Part shown: positions 1-8,996 of the stretch, piece after piece
Layout of the letters: each line of letters opens with the position of its first letter
Numbering within the stretch: position 1 is the stretch's first letter
NCBI RefSeq assembly: GCF_014644535.1
Contig: NZ_BMKW01000012.1
Coordinates: 178,210-242,209 of the forward strand
Reading direction: 5' to 3'
DNA length: 64,000 bases
From: Neoroseomonas lacus
GTDB lineage: Bacteria > Pseudomonadota > Alphaproteobacteria > Acetobacterales > Acetobacteraceae
Program-made: the position numbers and the translations under genes
Notes under the pieces: model-generated
Database searches by the model: none
The model's input: only the letters and a program-made list of their open reading frames with translations
What the model was told of the DNA's origin: nothing

Positions 1-2
1 GT

Positions 3-440
3 GCCTTGGAGACCTTCCCCGGCGTCACAGTGGTCGGTTTCCCGACCCTGCCGCTGATCCAACGGTTGGGCCTTGGCGAGCGGTTGGTCATTGCCCCCGA
101 GGCGACGCCCGAGGAGCAGTATCGCTGGTTGATGCTGCTGGAACGGCATTGGATCGGCGCCGAGCGCGGCAACCAGGTGTCCTACACGCTGAAGATCGCG
201 ACGGATCGTGTCGGGCTCGAGGATTTCCGCGCCCTGTTGCGCGCGCACCAGCCGCATCTGCGCTGCTGCGCCGTGCTGCCGAGCCGGCCCGATCGCGACC
301 TGGGTTACGAATACCTGCCGGAGGAGGAGGTGTCGGAGGACGAGTTCCGCCGCATCGTTGCCGGCATCCACGATCCGGGGGTGGCGGAGGCGGTGGACCT
401 CGCAAGGTTGCAGTGTGAGGCAGGGGTTTGCCCGATCTGA
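3..440 (+). CDS. nrdJ: Class II (adenosylcobalamin) ribonucleotide reductase, C-terminal fragment
   Basis: The reading frame is open from the left edge, so only about the last 145 residues are present. Class II reductases convert ribonucleotides to deoxyribonucleotides with adenosylcobalamin. The fragment ends in CEAGVCPI. This matches the C-terminal redox pair spaced C-x4-C that re-reduces the active site in monomeric triphosphate reductases (established knowledge of the family). The preceding segment with GYEYLPEEEVSEDEF resembles the end of the catalytic domain. The catalytic core lies outside the window, so the assignment rests on the tail alone. An intein or domain variant upstream cannot be excluded. 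Its stop is followed by a convergent gene on the other strand. Confidence 0.68.
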   Translation, partial: ALETFPGVTVVGFPTLPLIQRLGLGERLVIAPEATPEEQYRWLMLLERHWIGAERGNQVSYTLKIATDRVGLEDFRALLRAHQPHLRCCAVLPSRPDRDLGYEYLPEEEVSEDEFRRIVAGIHDPGVAEAVDLARLQCEAGVCPI

Positions 441-513
441 GGGCGTGAACCGGGGAAGGCGCCGTCTTCCCCGGACCCCATCCGCCAGGCCCGCCGGGTG
501 GTCTGGACCGCCA

Positions 514-1308
514 TCAATGGGCGCCATCCTTCAAGGGCTGGATCAGCAGGCGGTCGAGGCGCTGTTGGGCATCGGCACGCAGGCCCTCGACCCCGATCAC
601 CATGCCGAGTTGGCCCTTCGCCGGTTCGGCGACGTAGGTGCCGAAGATCCGGTCCCAGCAGGACAGGCAGAAGCCGAAATCGCTGTCGGTCTCGGCGCGG
701 ATCTCGGAATGGTGGATGCGGTGCATGTCCGGCGTGACCAGCACCTGCCGCAGCGCACGGTCGAGCCAGGCCGGCAAGGCCAGGTTCGCGTGGTTGAACA
801 GCGCCGTCGCATTTAGCAGCACCTCGAACAGCAGCACCGCTTCCGGCGGCGCGCCCAGCGCCACCACCGCCACGGCCTTGATGCCGAGTGAGAGCAGGAT
901 CTCGACCGGATGGAAGCGCAGCCCCGAAGAGGCATCGAGCTCCGGGTCCGCATGATGGACGCGGTGCAGCCGCCACAGCACCGGCACCGCATGGAAGACC
1001 CGGTGCTGGACGTAGACCAGCAGGTCGAGCAGCACGACCGACATCGCCCCCGCTGCCCAGGCCGGCACGTCCAGCGCGGGGAACAACCCGATCCCGCGCC
1101 CCTGCGCCCAGATCGCGACGCCGACCACCCCGGCTGGCGCCACCAGCCGCAACAGCACCGAGGAGAGCGCCACCAGCCCAAGGTTGGACGGCCAGCGCCG
1201 CCAGGCCAGCCGTTGCGGGCGGCGCGGGAAGGCATGTTCCAGCAGCGCCATCGCCACCAGCACGGCGGCGAAGACGGAGAGGCGGATGACCGGTTCCTGC
1301 GCGAGCAT
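514..1308 (-). CDS. Sterol desaturase / fatty acid hydroxylase superfamily membrane protein
   Basis: This 264-residue integral membrane protein carries the histidine clusters that bind the di-iron centre of the fatty acid hydroxylase superfamily: HRVFH near residues 102-106, HRVHH near 115-119, an isolated His near 133 (RFHP), a His near 173 (FNHAN) and HRIHH near 196-200. Hydrophobic stretches near 8-22, 43-68 and 88-100 precede the first box, and another lies near 143-170. Members use oxygen to hydroxylate or desaturate lipids in the membrane. The substrate cannot be told from sequence. It stands alone and is transcribed towards the ribonucleotide reductase gene. Its ATG lies about 80 nt from the divergent HupE/UreJ gene, so the two probably share a promoter region. 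Confidence 0.85.
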   Translation of the reverse strand: MLAQEPVIRLSVFAAVLVAMALLEHAFPRRPQRLAWRRWPSNLGLVALSSVLLRLVAPAGVVGVAIWAQGRGIGLFPALDVPAWAAGAMSVVLLDLLVYVQHRVFHAVPVLWRLHRVHHADPELDASSGLRFHPVEILLSLGIKAVAVVALGAPPEAVLLFEVLLNATALFNHANLALPAWLDRALRQVLVTPDMHRIHHSEIRAETDSDFGFCLSCWDRIFGTYVAEPAKGQLGMVIGVEGLRADAQQRLDRLLIQPLKDGAH

Positions 1309-1387
1309 GCCCCCCTATGTAGCGCGCCCGACACACCCTTGCAGGGGCGGGCCGCAGCGGCGACGATGATGCGCAAAGGAGACGACC

Positions 1388-1978
1388 ATGAAGCGCCTCG
1401 CCGCCCTGCTTGCCCTGCTGCCGCTGCCCGCCTTCGCCCACCACGCGATGGGTGGCGCGACGCCCTCAACGCTGGGGCAGGCATTCATCTCAGGCATCGC
1501 ACATCCCGTCATCGGGATGGATCACCTGGTCTTCCTGCTCGCCGCCGGCGTACTGGCGGCGACGCTGACGGCAGGGCTGGCCGTCGCGGGGATCCTCGCC
1601 TTCGTGCTGGGTGGCTTTGGCGGCAGTCTGGTGCATTTGGCGGGCTTCGGGCTCGGCCCGGTCGAGGTGCTGGTGGCATTCTCGGTGCTTGCGGTCGGGA
1701 TCGCGCTTTTGTGGCGCCGCGTTCCGGCGGCGCTGCTGCCGGTCGGCTTCGGGCTCGCCGGCCTGTTTCATGGCCATGCCTACGCCGAGACGATCATCGG
1801 TGCCGAACAGGGCCCGCTTGCCGCCTATCTGGCGGCGTTGGCGATGACCCAGGCGGCGATCGGGCTGGGTGTCATGCTGCTGGCGCGGCGGTTTGAGTCG
1901 TCGCGGCTGCGTGAGGTGACCGGCGCCGGCGTGGCAGTGGCCGGCGGGCTGTTCGTCGCGATGGCCGTGATGGCATGA
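1388..1978 (+). CDS. HupE/UreJ family membrane protein (nickel/cobalt-type permease accessory)
   Basis: This 196-residue protein has a signal peptide ending in AFA, so the mature chain begins with His-His, typical of HupE/UreJ. The family motif HPVIGMDH occurs near residues 39-46 and a second metal-type motif FHGH near 127-130, with about six hydrophobic helices. HupE and UreJ proteins are linked to nickel or cobalt uptake next to hydrogenase or urease genes. Neither is present here, so the metal is unknown. A B12-dependent ribonucleotide reductase lies 1 kb away, which makes cobalt an attractive but unproven guess. AAAGGAG lies just upstream of the ATG. No cobalamin riboswitch could be recognised in the short leader. 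Confidence 0.82.
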   Translation: MKRLAALLALLPLPAFAHHAMGGATPSTLGQAFISGIAHPVIGMDHLVFLLAAGVLAATLTAGLAVAGILAFVLGGFGGSLVHLAGFGLGPVEVLVAFSVLAVGIALLWRRVPAALLPVGFGLAGLFHGHAYAETIIGAEQGPLAAYLAALAMTQAAIGLGVMLLARRFESSRLREVTGAGVAVAGGLFVAMAVMA

Positions 1979-2342
1979 CAGGTCGTTGGAGACGGCGTTT
2001 CCAGGCGCATCCTCGCATGCCGCATCCGGTCCAGCCTCCAGGATGTTGATGCCGTGACAGACGGGTCTGATACCAGCGGTACGAGGCTCCGACCCGTGCC
2101 GAGGCCGCGCATGCGGCTCACCGGGAGCCTGGTGAAAGCCAAGTAACCGGGAGGTTCTCGTCCGGCGTCCAAGGGCCTGATAAGACGCATGCCGGCGGTC
2201 GCAGCATTCGGTCGTTGGCATGAGCGGCGCCGCACAGCTAAGCCGACTTTGAACACTTCAGCGGGAGTCGCCGTGGGGCGCCGATTGGGCCATTCTCCTG
2301 CCAGAGCGCCCGCATGACCGGGTGTGGATCGGGAGGTTTCGG
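1979..2342. other. 364-nt intergenic stretch without a recognised gene
   Basis: This stretch separates the HupE/UreJ gene from the lectin-like gene. No reading frame in it has convincing composition or a ribosome binding site. Several short G+C-rich inverted segments occur (for example around 2090-2160), and part of it superficially resembles structured RNA. I could not fit it to a cobalamin riboswitch or a group II intron core. GGGAGG at 2331-2336 is the ribosome binding site of the next gene. Confidence 0.5.
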
Positions 2343-3011
2343 ATGGTACGAATCACGTCGCTGGCTGCCGCGCTTGCCGCGATGGCCTCGGTCTGCCCTG
2401 CCGCGCAGGCTCAAGCGCCGCAACCGGGGCAGATGACCTTCTTCGTGACCAGCATTGGCAGTGGCCGCGGCGGCGACCTCGGCGGGTTGGCCGGGGCGGA
2501 TGCGCATTGCCAGTCGCTGGCGCTGGCCGCCGGCGTGGGACCGCGCAACTGGCGCGCCTATCTAAGCACCAGTGCTGCGCCCGGAACCCCGGCGGTGAAT
2601 GCGCGGGACCGCATCGGCACCGGGCCGTGGCGCAACGCGCAGGGTGTCGTGATCGCCCGCAGCGTCGCCGAACTGCACAGCGACAACAACAACCTGACCA
2701 AGCAGACCGCGTTAACCGAGCGCGGCGCCGTGGTGAATGGGCGCGGCGACACGCCGAACACGCATGACGTGCTGACCGGTTCTCAGGACGACGGTACAGG
2801 CTTCACGGGTACCGAGGACCGCACCTGTCGTAACTGGACCTATGGCGGCGCGGAAGGTGGCGCGATGCTCGGCCATCACGACCGGATGGGCCTGCCGAAC
2901 GATCCTCGGGCCGCGTCATGGAACGCGTCGCATGTCTCGCGCGGATGCACGCAGGACGGGCTGCGCAGCACGGGCGGGGCGGGGCTGTTCTACTGTTTCG
3001 CGGTGGACTGA
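2343..3011 (+). CDS. Secreted lectin-like protein (DUF1554-type fold)
   Basis: The 222-residue product begins with a signal peptide (MVRITSLAAALAAM through AQA), so it is exported. The mature part contains the pattern FFVTS-x-GSG-x2-GGDLGGLAGAD with conserved cysteines (AHCQ, RTCRNW, SRGCTQ, FYCFA). It also has Asn/Asp-rich turns such as SDNNNLTKQTAL that look like lectin-type or calcium-binding loops. This agrees with the C-type-lectin-like DUF1554/endostatin-like group, whose biochemical role is unknown. The ATG at 2343 was chosen because GGGAGG sits 6 nt upstream; an in-frame ATG 21 nt earlier has no such site. It is monocistronic and converges on the MFS gene. Confidence 0.62.
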   Translation: MVRITSLAAALAAMASVCPAAQAQAPQPGQMTFFVTSIGSGRGGDLGGLAGADAHCQSLALAAGVGPRNWRAYLSTSAAPGTPAVNARDRIGTGPWRNAQGVVIARSVAELHSDNNNLTKQTALTERGAVVNGRGDTPNTHDVLTGSQDDGTGFTGTEDRTCRNWTYGGAEGGAMLGHHDRMGLPNDPRAASWNASHVSRGCTQDGLRSTGGAGLFYCFAVD

Positions 3012-3029
3012 CCGCGGCCGGATCGGCCG

Positions 3030-4235
3030 TCACGCGCGGCGGCCGAGCCAGCGCAACACGGCGAAGCCCGCCAGCGTGATCAGCGCGACCTGGCCGAAGG
3101 CGAAGCCCCAGGCCAACGCGCCATCACCGCCGGCGCCATCAAGCACAACGCCGGTGAGCAATGGTCCGACGAAGCCCCCGGCATAGCCCGCCATGGAGTG
3201 TACCCCCATCGTTGCCCCGCGCAGTGCCGGCTCGGCCGCTTGCACGGTGCCGGCGGTCAGCGCCGAGCTGTCGAGATAGATCGCCGCATTCCAGGCGAAG
3301 ACACAGGCGACCGCGAACAGGGCGGGCGCACCCGCGCTGAAGCCGGTGACCAGCGACAAGGCCGCGCCTCCCAGCATCGCGACGCTGACGATGCGCGCCC
3401 GGCCGAAGCATTCCGAGGCCTCGTTGCCAAACAGCGAGACCACGTTGCCGATGAGGCCCGCGATGGTGAACAGCACGGTCGGGCCGGGCACCCAGGCGGG
3501 CGGTGCGGTCACCGCGAAGGATGCTGCGAGAAAGGCGACGCCCCAGGCGCGCAGCACCGCCAGTTCCAGCGTATGAACACAATATCCCGCAATCCAGGCG
3601 AGCGCCCGGCGATTGCGCAGCACTGGGCGGAAGTCGAGCAGGCGCCGGCCACCGGCGCGGCGCGGCGGTGGCGTGTCGGGCAGGATTCCCAGGGCGATGG
3701 CGAAGGCGCCGGCCGCCATGATGCCGCCGGCGAGGAAGGCCGCATCCGGCCCGGCCAGCGAAGCGATCACACCCGCCATGGCGAAGGACAGCGATCCGGC
3801 GAACCCCACGCCGGCCGCGTGCCACGACACCGCGCGGGTCTGCGCGCTGCCCGTCATCGGGTCGGCGATCGCCTTCAGCCCAGGCATATAGGCCCCGGCC
3901 CAGCCGATGCCCGCCAGCGCCCGGAAGGCGAGGCCGGACCAGAAATCATCGGCCAGCAGGCCGAAGCCGAGATGCGCGAGCGCCGTCGCCCCTGTGCCGA
4001 CCAGGTAGATGCGTCGGGTCGGTATGCGGTCGGTCAGCGCCAGCAGGACCGGCACGGCCGGGACATAGGCGGCGAAGAAGATGCCGATCAGCCAGCCCGC
4101 CTCGGTGCCCGAGAGCGACCAGCGGTCGATATAGACTGGCAGCAAGGCGGGCAGGGTGAAGGCGCCGATCTGCGTCAGCACCTGGGCCGCGACCATGGCG
4201 GCGACGAATCGTGGCGTGCCGGGCAGCAGGGGCAT
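3030..4235 (-). CDS. Major facilitator superfamily transporter
   Basis: This 401-residue protein has about twelve hydrophobic helices in two halves, with a cytoplasmic loop rich in Pro and Arg near residues 190-205 (TPPPRRAGGRR). The loop after helix 2 contains LTDRIPTRRIYLVG, which matches the D-R-x-x-R-R core motif A of the superfamily. Such proteins move small molecules across the inner membrane by proton coupling, usually as exporters when they stand alone. The substrate is unknown. It is divergent from the MaoC-hydratase operon; the 200-nt spacer contains a perfect 7-bp inverted repeat at 4259-4280 that could be an operator for either unit. Confidence 0.82.
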   Translation of the reverse strand: MPLLPGTPRFVAAMVAAQVLTQIGAFTLPALLPVYIDRWSLSGTEAGWLIGIFFAAYVPAVPVLLALTDRIPTRRIYLVGTGATALAHLGFGLLADDFWSGLAFRALAGIGWAGAYMPGLKAIADPMTGSAQTRAVSWHAAGVGFAGSLSFAMAGVIASLAGPDAAFLAGGIMAAGAFAIALGILPDTPPPRRAGGRRLLDFRPVLRNRRALAWIAGYCVHTLELAVLRAWGVAFLAASFAVTAPPAWVPGPTVLFTIAGLIGNVVSLFGNEASECFGRARIVSVAMLGGAALSLVTGFSAGAPALFAVACVFAWNAAIYLDSSALTAGTVQAAEPALRGATMGVHSMAGYAGGFVGPLLTGVVLDGAGGDGALAWGFAFGQVALITLAGFAVLRWLGRRA

Positions 4236-4258
4236 GCGGCAAGGCTAGAGTAGATCGT

Positions 4259-4280
4259 GCCTGACTGGAATTGGTCAGGC
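4259..4280. promoter_or_regulatory. Candidate operator: GCCTGAC-N8-GTCAGGC
   Basis: A perfect 7-bp inverted repeat (GCCTGAC at 4259-4265, GTCAGGC at 4274-4280) lies between the divergent MFS and MaoC genes, 24 nt from the MFS start codon. Arms of this length and spacing fit a homodimeric repressor site. No regulator gene is adjacent. Its TGAC/GTCA half-sites resemble those of the TetR-type palindromes at 28-36 kb, but the spacing differs. Confidence 0.35.
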
Positions 4281-4436
4281 GCGTGAACGTGCTCGATTAC
4301 ATGGAGGCCTGGAGCGGCTCGCATGAGCGCGGTCGAACGCAGATCGCTCCTGGCCGGCCGGGCGGCGCCCGGAAGCGGGGTTGATCGCGGCGCGGCCCGG
4401 CACGACACTCCGCGCCCTGAATTCAAGGAGGAACGC

Positions 4437-4895
4437 ATGCGCGTTGTGGAATCACCGGACGCCCTGAAGGCGCTGATCGGCCAGGAACTCGGTGTCGGCG
4501 AGTGGCTCGAGGTGTCGCAGGAGATGATCGACCGCTTCGCCGAGGTGACCGGCGACCACCAATGGATTCATGTCGATGTCGAACGCGCTAAGGCCGAGAT
4601 GCCGGGCGGCAAGACCATCGCGCATGGCTATCTGCTGCTGTCGTTGCTGCCGAAGCTGGGCGCCGGCGTCTACAAGGTTGCCTGGGCGTCGCGCACGCTG
4701 AACTACGGGTCCGACAAGGTGCGCATCATCAATCCGGTGCAGGCGGGTGCGAAGGTGCGGCTGCGCCAAGCGCTGGTCGGCGTGGAGGATGGTGCCAACG
4801 GCACGCATCGCATCGTGGTGCGGCAGACCATGGAGATCGAGGGCCAGGCAAAGCCCGCGCTGATCGCCGACACCATCCGCATGACCTTTTCCTGA
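4437..4895 (+). CDS. MaoC-like (R)-specific enoyl-CoA hydratase
   Basis: This 152-residue hot-dog-fold protein is a typical single-domain MaoC/NodN dehydratase, which hydrates trans-2-enoyl-CoA to (R)-3-hydroxyacyl-CoA. The catalytic pair is visible as D40 and H45 in GDHQWIHVD, followed by [12 protein letters not shown], which is the usual active-site segment. The start at 4437 is supported by AAGGAGGA about 5 nt upstream. An upstream in-frame ATG would add a low-complexity extension. It begins a three-gene unit with a UPF0173 hydrolase 16 nt downstream and an enoyl-CoA hydratase-like gene, so it probably serves a beta-oxidation-like pathway. Confidence 0.87.
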   Translation: MRVVESPDALKALIGQELGVGEWLEVSQEMIDRFAEVTGDHQWIHVDVERAKAEMPGGKTIAHGYLLLSLLPKLGAGVYKVAWASRTLNYGSDKVRIINPVQAGAKVRLRQALVGVEDGANGTHRIVVRQTMEIEGQAKPALIADTIRMTFS

Positions 4896-4911
4896 GCACG
4901 GAGCGACACGG

Positions 4912-5622
4912 ATGAAAATCACCTGGTTCGGCCATTCCGCCTTCCGGCTGGATTTTGGCAGCTCGGTCGTGATGATCGACCCGTTCCTGACCGGCAACCC
5001 GGCCTTCGACGGCGACCCTGAGGCGGCCAGCGCGGGGGCGACGCATGTGCTGCTGACGCATGGCCATGGCGACCACATCGGCGACACGGTGGCGATCTGT
5101 AAGCGCACCGGCGCAAAGCTGGTTACCAACTATGATCTCGCGATGTTCCTCGCGCGGCAGGGCGTGACCGCGCTCGACCCGATGAACACCGGCGGGACGA
5201 CGGACCAGGGCGAGTTCAGCGTGTCGCTGACCGTGGCCTTCCATTCCTCGTCCGAGCTCGATGCAAATGGCGTGTCGCAGAGCCTCGGGCTGCCGAATGG
5301 CATCGTCGTGACGCCGAAGGACAAGGCGGAGCCGGTCGTCTATCACATGGGCGACACCGACATCTTCTCGGACATGGCGTTGATCGACGAGTTGTACAAA
5401 CCCGCCATCGCCATGGTGCCGATGGGCGATCGCTTCACCATGGGCCCGCGCACCGCGGCCTTGGCGGTAAAGCGCTTCCTGCCGTCGGTGCGCACCGCCA
5501 TTCCGTGCCACTACGCGACCTTCGGGCTGCTGCTGCCGGATGCCTCGGGCTTCGTGCGGGAGATGGAAGGGGCCAGCGCCCGCGTGCTGGTGCCGAGCAA
5601 GGGCGAGGCCTTCACGGCATGA
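4912..5622 (+). CDS. UPF0173 metal-dependent hydrolase (metallo-beta-lactamase fold)
   Basis: At 236 residues the protein has the standard length of UPF0173. It starts [11 protein letters not shown], as the family does, and carries the zinc motif H-x-H-x-D-H as THGHGDH at residues 49-55, followed by GDTDIFSDM, a second metal-ligand region, and a late CHY. The fold hydrolyses ester, thioester or lactone-like bonds, but the natural substrate of UPF0173 is not established. It lies between a MaoC hydratase and a crotonase-fold gene whose ATG overlaps its stop by 4 nt. Translational coupling and a role on CoA thioesters or lactones are therefore plausible inferences. Confidence 0.85.
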   Translation: MKITWFGHSAFRLDFGSSVVMIDPFLTGNPAFDGDPEAASAGATHVLLTHGHGDHIGDTVAICKRTGAKLVTNYDLAMFLARQGVTALDPMNTGGTTDQGEFSVSLTVAFHSSSELDANGVSQSLGLPNGIVVTPKDKAEPVVYHMGDTDIFSDMALIDELYKPAIAMVPMGDRFTMGPRTAALAVKRFLPSVRTAIPCHYATFGLLLPDASGFVREMEGASARVLVPSKGEAFTA

Positions 5623-6410
5623 GCACACGTCCCGGCCTTGAGGACCTGACCGTCTTCCGCATCGAGGTTGCCGAGGGTGTGGCGACAGTCTTCATGGATC
5701 GTGCGCCGGTCAATGCGCAGAATGGCGTGTTCCGCGAGGAGGTGATGCGCGTCTTCGACGTGCTGCATGACAGCGATGAGGTCCGGGCGATTGTCCTGAC
5801 CGGTGCGGGCAAAACCTTCTCGGCGGGTGCGGATTTGCGCGACCGGCCGGATGTGACGAAGCGCGGCGCCTATCCGCGCCACAGCCGGGCGGTGCGTGGC
5901 GGCTTCGACTGCGTCATGGAATGCGCCAAGCCGGTAATCGCGGCGGTGAATGGTGCAGCGATCGGCGCCGGCTGCGTGCTGGCGTTGGTGTGCGACGTCG
6001 TCCTGGTGGCCGAGGATGCCTTCATGGCGATGACCGAGGTCGATGTCGGCCTCGCCGGTGGCGTGAAGCACGTGCTGCGGCATTTCGGCCAGTCGGATGC
6101 GCGGATGTTCCTGATGACAGCGCGGCGGCTGCATGGGCCCGATCTGTACCGGATGAATGTCGCGTCCGGCTGTTATCCGAAGGCCGAGCTGTTGCCGGCG
6201 GCGCAGGCGATGGCGCGCGAGATCGCCGGCAAGGTGCCGCTGGCGGTCGAGGCGGCGAAGCGTGCCTTTACGTTGAACGAATACATGCCGCTGCACGAGG
6301 GTTATGTGTACGAGCAGACGCAGACGGCTGCGTTGGCGAAGACCGAGGACACCAAGGAGGCGCTGGCCGCCTTCGCGGAGAAGCGTAAGCCGGTGTTCAA
6401 GGGACGTTGA
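5619..6410 (+). CDS. Enoyl-CoA hydratase/isomerase family protein
   Basis: This 263-residue crotonase-fold protein shows the oxyanion-hole segments AGADLRDRP and AAIGAGC and the Glu of the first catalytic position in [10 protein letters not shown]. The second hydratase Glu (the A-M-E-M-V-L-T-G segment of classical hydratases) is not present; the matching segment reads ARMFLMTA. Plain hydration is therefore uncertain, and isomerase, hydrolase or lyase chemistry is possible. It ends in KRKPVFKGR, a tail shared with two other crotonase genes in this window (30146 and 36637), so all three belong to one subfamily. The start overlaps the UPF0173 stop as ATGA. A strong hairpin follows. Confidence 0.83.
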   Translation: MSTRPGLEDLTVFRIEVAEGVATVFMDRAPVNAQNGVFREEVMRVFDVLHDSDEVRAIVLTGAGKTFSAGADLRDRPDVTKRGAYPRHSRAVRGGFDCVMECAKPVIAAVNGAAIGAGCVLALVCDVVLVAEDAFMAMTEVDVGLAGGVKHVLRHFGQSDARMFLMTARRLHGPDLYRMNVASGCYPKAELLPAAQAMAREIAGKVPLAVEAAKRAFTLNEYMPLHEGYVYEQTQTAALAKTEDTKEALAAFAEKRKPVFKGR

Positions 6411-6442
6411 GGGGCGGCGGCTCTTCGATTCAGGCATGAGCA

Positions 6443-6467
6443 GTTGGAGGGGCATTGCCCCTCCAAC
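6443..6467. terminator. Bidirectional hairpin terminator
   Basis: A perfect 11-bp stem (GTTGGAGGGGC and GCCCCTCCAAC) closes a 3-nt ATT loop exactly between the convergent crotonase and TctC genes. There is no long T run. A near-identical hairpin ends the HerA gene at about 18.95 kb. Confidence 0.75.
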
Positions 6468-6474
6468 CTTGCTG

Positions 6475-7464
6475 TCAGCCGCGCACGAGCCCGGCTTCGC
6501 GCATCGCCGCACCCAGCGTAGCGTCGGTCTGTTCCATGTGCTTGGCGAGACCCTCCGCATCGCCCCACTTCATACCGAAGCCGCGGGCGTTCATGAAGTC
6601 CTTGAACTCCTGGCTGTTCCACACCTTCTGCATCGCGGCGGTAAGCTGCTGCGCGATCGGTGCCGGCAGGTTGAGCGGCGCCGCCATGCCGCGCCAGGCG
6701 CCGACGCTGTAGTTGATGCCGAGCGATTCGTTCAGCGTCGGCACAGTGGCGAATTGTGGGTTGCGCTCCGGTGCCATGATGGCGAGCGAGCGGGCGCGCC
6801 CGGCCTCGATGATGGCGCGCGCTTCCGGCACCGAGCAGGTGACGATGTCCACGCCCCCGGCCGCGAGGTCCTGCATCGCCGGCGCGGCACCGTTGGAGGG
6901 CACCCAGCGCACATGGTCGGCGCGCAGCCCCATCGCGCCGAGCCAGCCGGCGAGCGCCAGGTGCCAGATGCCGCCCTGGCCGGTGCCGGATGCCTTGAAC
7001 TGGCCCGGACGGCTCGCCTTGATCGCGTCGGCCAGCGCCTTGATGTCGCGGTAGGGCGAGGTGGCATTCACCTGCACGCCGGGCGGGTCCTCGTTCATCA
7101 GGGCTAGCGGCGTGTAGGAGGTGCGCTTGAGCTCGGTGAGGCCCTGCCAATGCATCATGCAGATCTCGACCGTGATCATGCCGATCGTGTAGCCATCGGG
7201 CGCCGCCTGGGCGATCGCGGAATGGCCCACGACGCCGGACCCGCCGGTGCGGTTCACGACGTTGAAGGGCTGGCCCATTTCCTTCTCGAGCAGGGCGGCG
7301 ACGATACGGGCGGTGGCATCGGTGCCGCCACCCGCACCCCAGGGCACGATGACCTGGACCGGGCGGATGGGGTAGCGGGCCTGGCCGAAGGCGGGCCGTG
7401 CCAGCGGAGCGAGCCCGGCAAGGGCACCGGCGGTGAGCGCGCCGCGGCGCGTGAACGTGTTCAT
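6475..7464 (-). CDS. tctC: Bug/TctC-family periplasmic tricarboxylate-type binding protein
   Basis: This 329-residue protein has an N-terminal twin-Arg-like export signal (FTRRGALTAGALAGL) ending near AFG, then the family hallmark YPxRPVxxIVPWGAGGGTD with a Gly-rich loop that binds the ligand carboxylate. VNRTGGSGVVG and PDGYTIG are also standard Bug motifs. It captures small carboxylated solutes in the periplasm. Unlike the three other Bug genes in this window, it sits directly upstream of tctA and tctB on the same strand (gaps 31 and 4 nt), so it is the receptor of a complete tripartite transporter. The solute is not predictable. Confidence 0.93.
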   Translation of the reverse strand: MNTFTRRGALTAGALAGLAPLARPAFGQARYPIRPVQVIVPWGAGGGTDATARIVAALLEKEMGQPFNVVNRTGGSGVVGHSAIAQAAPDGYTIGMITVEICMMHWQGLTELKRTSYTPLALMNEDPPGVQVNATSPYRDIKALADAIKASRPGQFKASGTGQGGIWHLALAGWLGAMGLRADHVRWVPSNGAAPAMQDLAAGGVDIVTCSVPEARAIIEAGRARSLAIMAPERNPQFATVPTLNESLGINYSVGAWRGMAAPLNLPAPIAQQLTAAMQKVWNSQEFKDFMNARGFGMKWGDAEGLAKHMEQTDATLGAAMREAGLVRG

Positions 7465-7495
7465 TGTTGTGTTTCCTCCTGGACGCGGGATGACG

Positions 7496-8992
7496 CTATC
7501 GCGCCCGTTCGGGCGACCGCAAGCGGCGGATGATCCAGACCGCGACCGGCCACAGCAGAGCGGTCATGGTCAGCGCGGCGAGGCCGGTCGAGATCGGACG
7601 CTCGATGAAGGGCAGGATGTCGCCATCGGATTTGATGAGGGAGCTGACGAGGTTCTGCTCCACCATCGTGCCCATGACGACGCCGAGCACGAGGGCCGCG
7701 ACGGGATATCCGTTGCGTTCCATCATGTAGCCGACGATGCCGAAGACGGCGACGAGCACCACTGCGAAGGGGTTGTTGCCGATGGCGAAGGCGCCGACCG
7801 CGCACAACAGCAGGATCAGCGGCATCGCCACCGCGCGCGGCACCTTCAACACGTGTCGCGAGACGCGGATCATCAGGATGCCGAGCGGCAACATCAGCAG
7901 GTTCGCCAGGATGAAGACGATGTACAGCGCGTACATGCTGCTCGCCTTCTCGGTGAAAAGCGTCGGTCCCGGGTTCAGCCCTTTCATGTAGAGCACGCCG
8001 ATGGCGATGGCGGTGATGGTGTCGCCGGGAATGCCGAAGAGCAGCGCCGGTACCCAGCCGCCGGCAAGCGCGGAGTTGTTCGCCGCGCCCGATTCCACCA
8101 GGCCTTCTGGATGGCCGGTGCCGAATTTCTCCGGCGTCTTCGAGAAGCGCTTCGAGGTGGCATAGGCGACCCAGGCCGCCATGTCCGCACCCGCGCCGGG
8201 CAGCGCGCCGATCAGCACGCCGATGATGTTGCCGCGCCACATCTGCTTTTGGAAACGTCGCGTCAGGTCGATCTGCCCGGCAAGGATCGAGCCGAATTTG
8301 CGACTCGGTATCGGCGGCGGCAGGGGCGAGACCATGGCGCGCATGATCTCGCTGACCGCGAAGACACCGACCAGCGCGGGCAGCGGTTCGATGCCGCCGA
8401 GCAGGTCGGTGTTGCCAAAGGTGAAGCGCGGCACGCCGCCCGGATTCTCGATGCCGACGCAGGCGACCAGCAGCCCGAGCAGCGCGGCCGCGATCGCCTT
8501 GATCGGCGAGGAGCGCGCCACCAGCGTCGCGCACATCAGCCCCAGCAGCGATAGCCAAAAATACTCGAAGGTCGAGAAGGACAGTGCAATCTCGGCCAGG
8601 GCGGGGGCCATAACCATCAGGGCGACGGTGCCGACGATGCCGCCGATGGCGCTGAACCAAAGCGAGGCGCCGAGCGCGAGCTCCGCCTGGCCCTTGCGCG
8701 TCATGGCGTAGGATTCGTCAGTATAGGCGGCCGAGGCCGGCGTGCCGGGGATGCGCATCAGGCAGCCCGGAATGTCGCCGGAGAAGATCGCCATGGCGGA
8801 GGAGGTGATGATGGTCGCCACGGCGGCGATGGGCGAGAGGTAGAAGGTGATTGGCACCAGCAGCGCGGTTGCCATGGTGGCGGTGAGGCCGGGCAACGCG
8901 CCGATCACCATGCCATAGACGGCCGAGGCGAGGATGGCGATGGCGACCTCGACGGTCGACACCATCGCGATGGCTTCGAGGAGGGAGTTCAT
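7496..8992 (-). CDS. tctA: Tripartite tricarboxylate transporter, large membrane subunit TctA
   Basis: This 498-residue membrane protein begins MNSLLEAIAMV and contains the TctA signatures GALPGLTATMATALLVPITF, GDIPGCLMRIPGTP and, in the second half, GALPGAGADMAAWVAYA. It is the ion-coupled channel subunit, with roughly twelve helices arranged as an inverted duplication; the two PG-rich re-entrant motifs are the repeated elements. The C-terminal tail RRLRSPERAR is cytoplasmic by the positive-inside rule. It lies between tctB and tctC in one operon (transcribed B-A-C), consistent with the TTT family in which the soluble receptor TctC delivers substrate to TctAB. Confidence 0.94.
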   Translation of the reverse strand: MNSLLEAIAMVSTVEVAIAILASAVYGMVIGALPGLTATMATALLVPITFYLSPIAAVATIITSSAMAIFSGDIPGCLMRIPGTPASAAYTDESYAMTRKGQAELALGASLWFSAIGGIVGTVALMVMAPALAEIALSFSTFEYFWLSLLGLMCATLVARSSPIKAIAAALLGLLVACVGIENPGGVPRFTFGNTDLLGGIEPLPALVGVFAVSEIMRAMVSPLPPPIPSRKFGSILAGQIDLTRRFQKQMWRGNIIGVLIGALPGAGADMAAWVAYATSKRFSKTPEKFGTGHPEGLVESGAANNSALAGGWVPALLFGIPGDTITAIAIGVLYMKGLNPGPTLFTEKASSMYALYIVFILANLLMLPLGILMIRVSRHVLKVPRAVAMPLILLLCAVGAFAIGNNPFAVVLVAVFGIVGYMMERNGYPVAALVLGVVMGTMVEQNLVSSLIKSDGDILPFIERPISTGLAALTMTALLWPVAVWIIRRLRSPERAR

Positions 8993-8996
8993 GGTG

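Noticed and set aside
1979..2342. Possible cobalamin riboswitch or group II intron piece
   Set aside because: The location near a HupE/UreJ gene and some G+C-rich stems suggested it, but the conserved cobalamin-box and intron domain V sequences could not be found.
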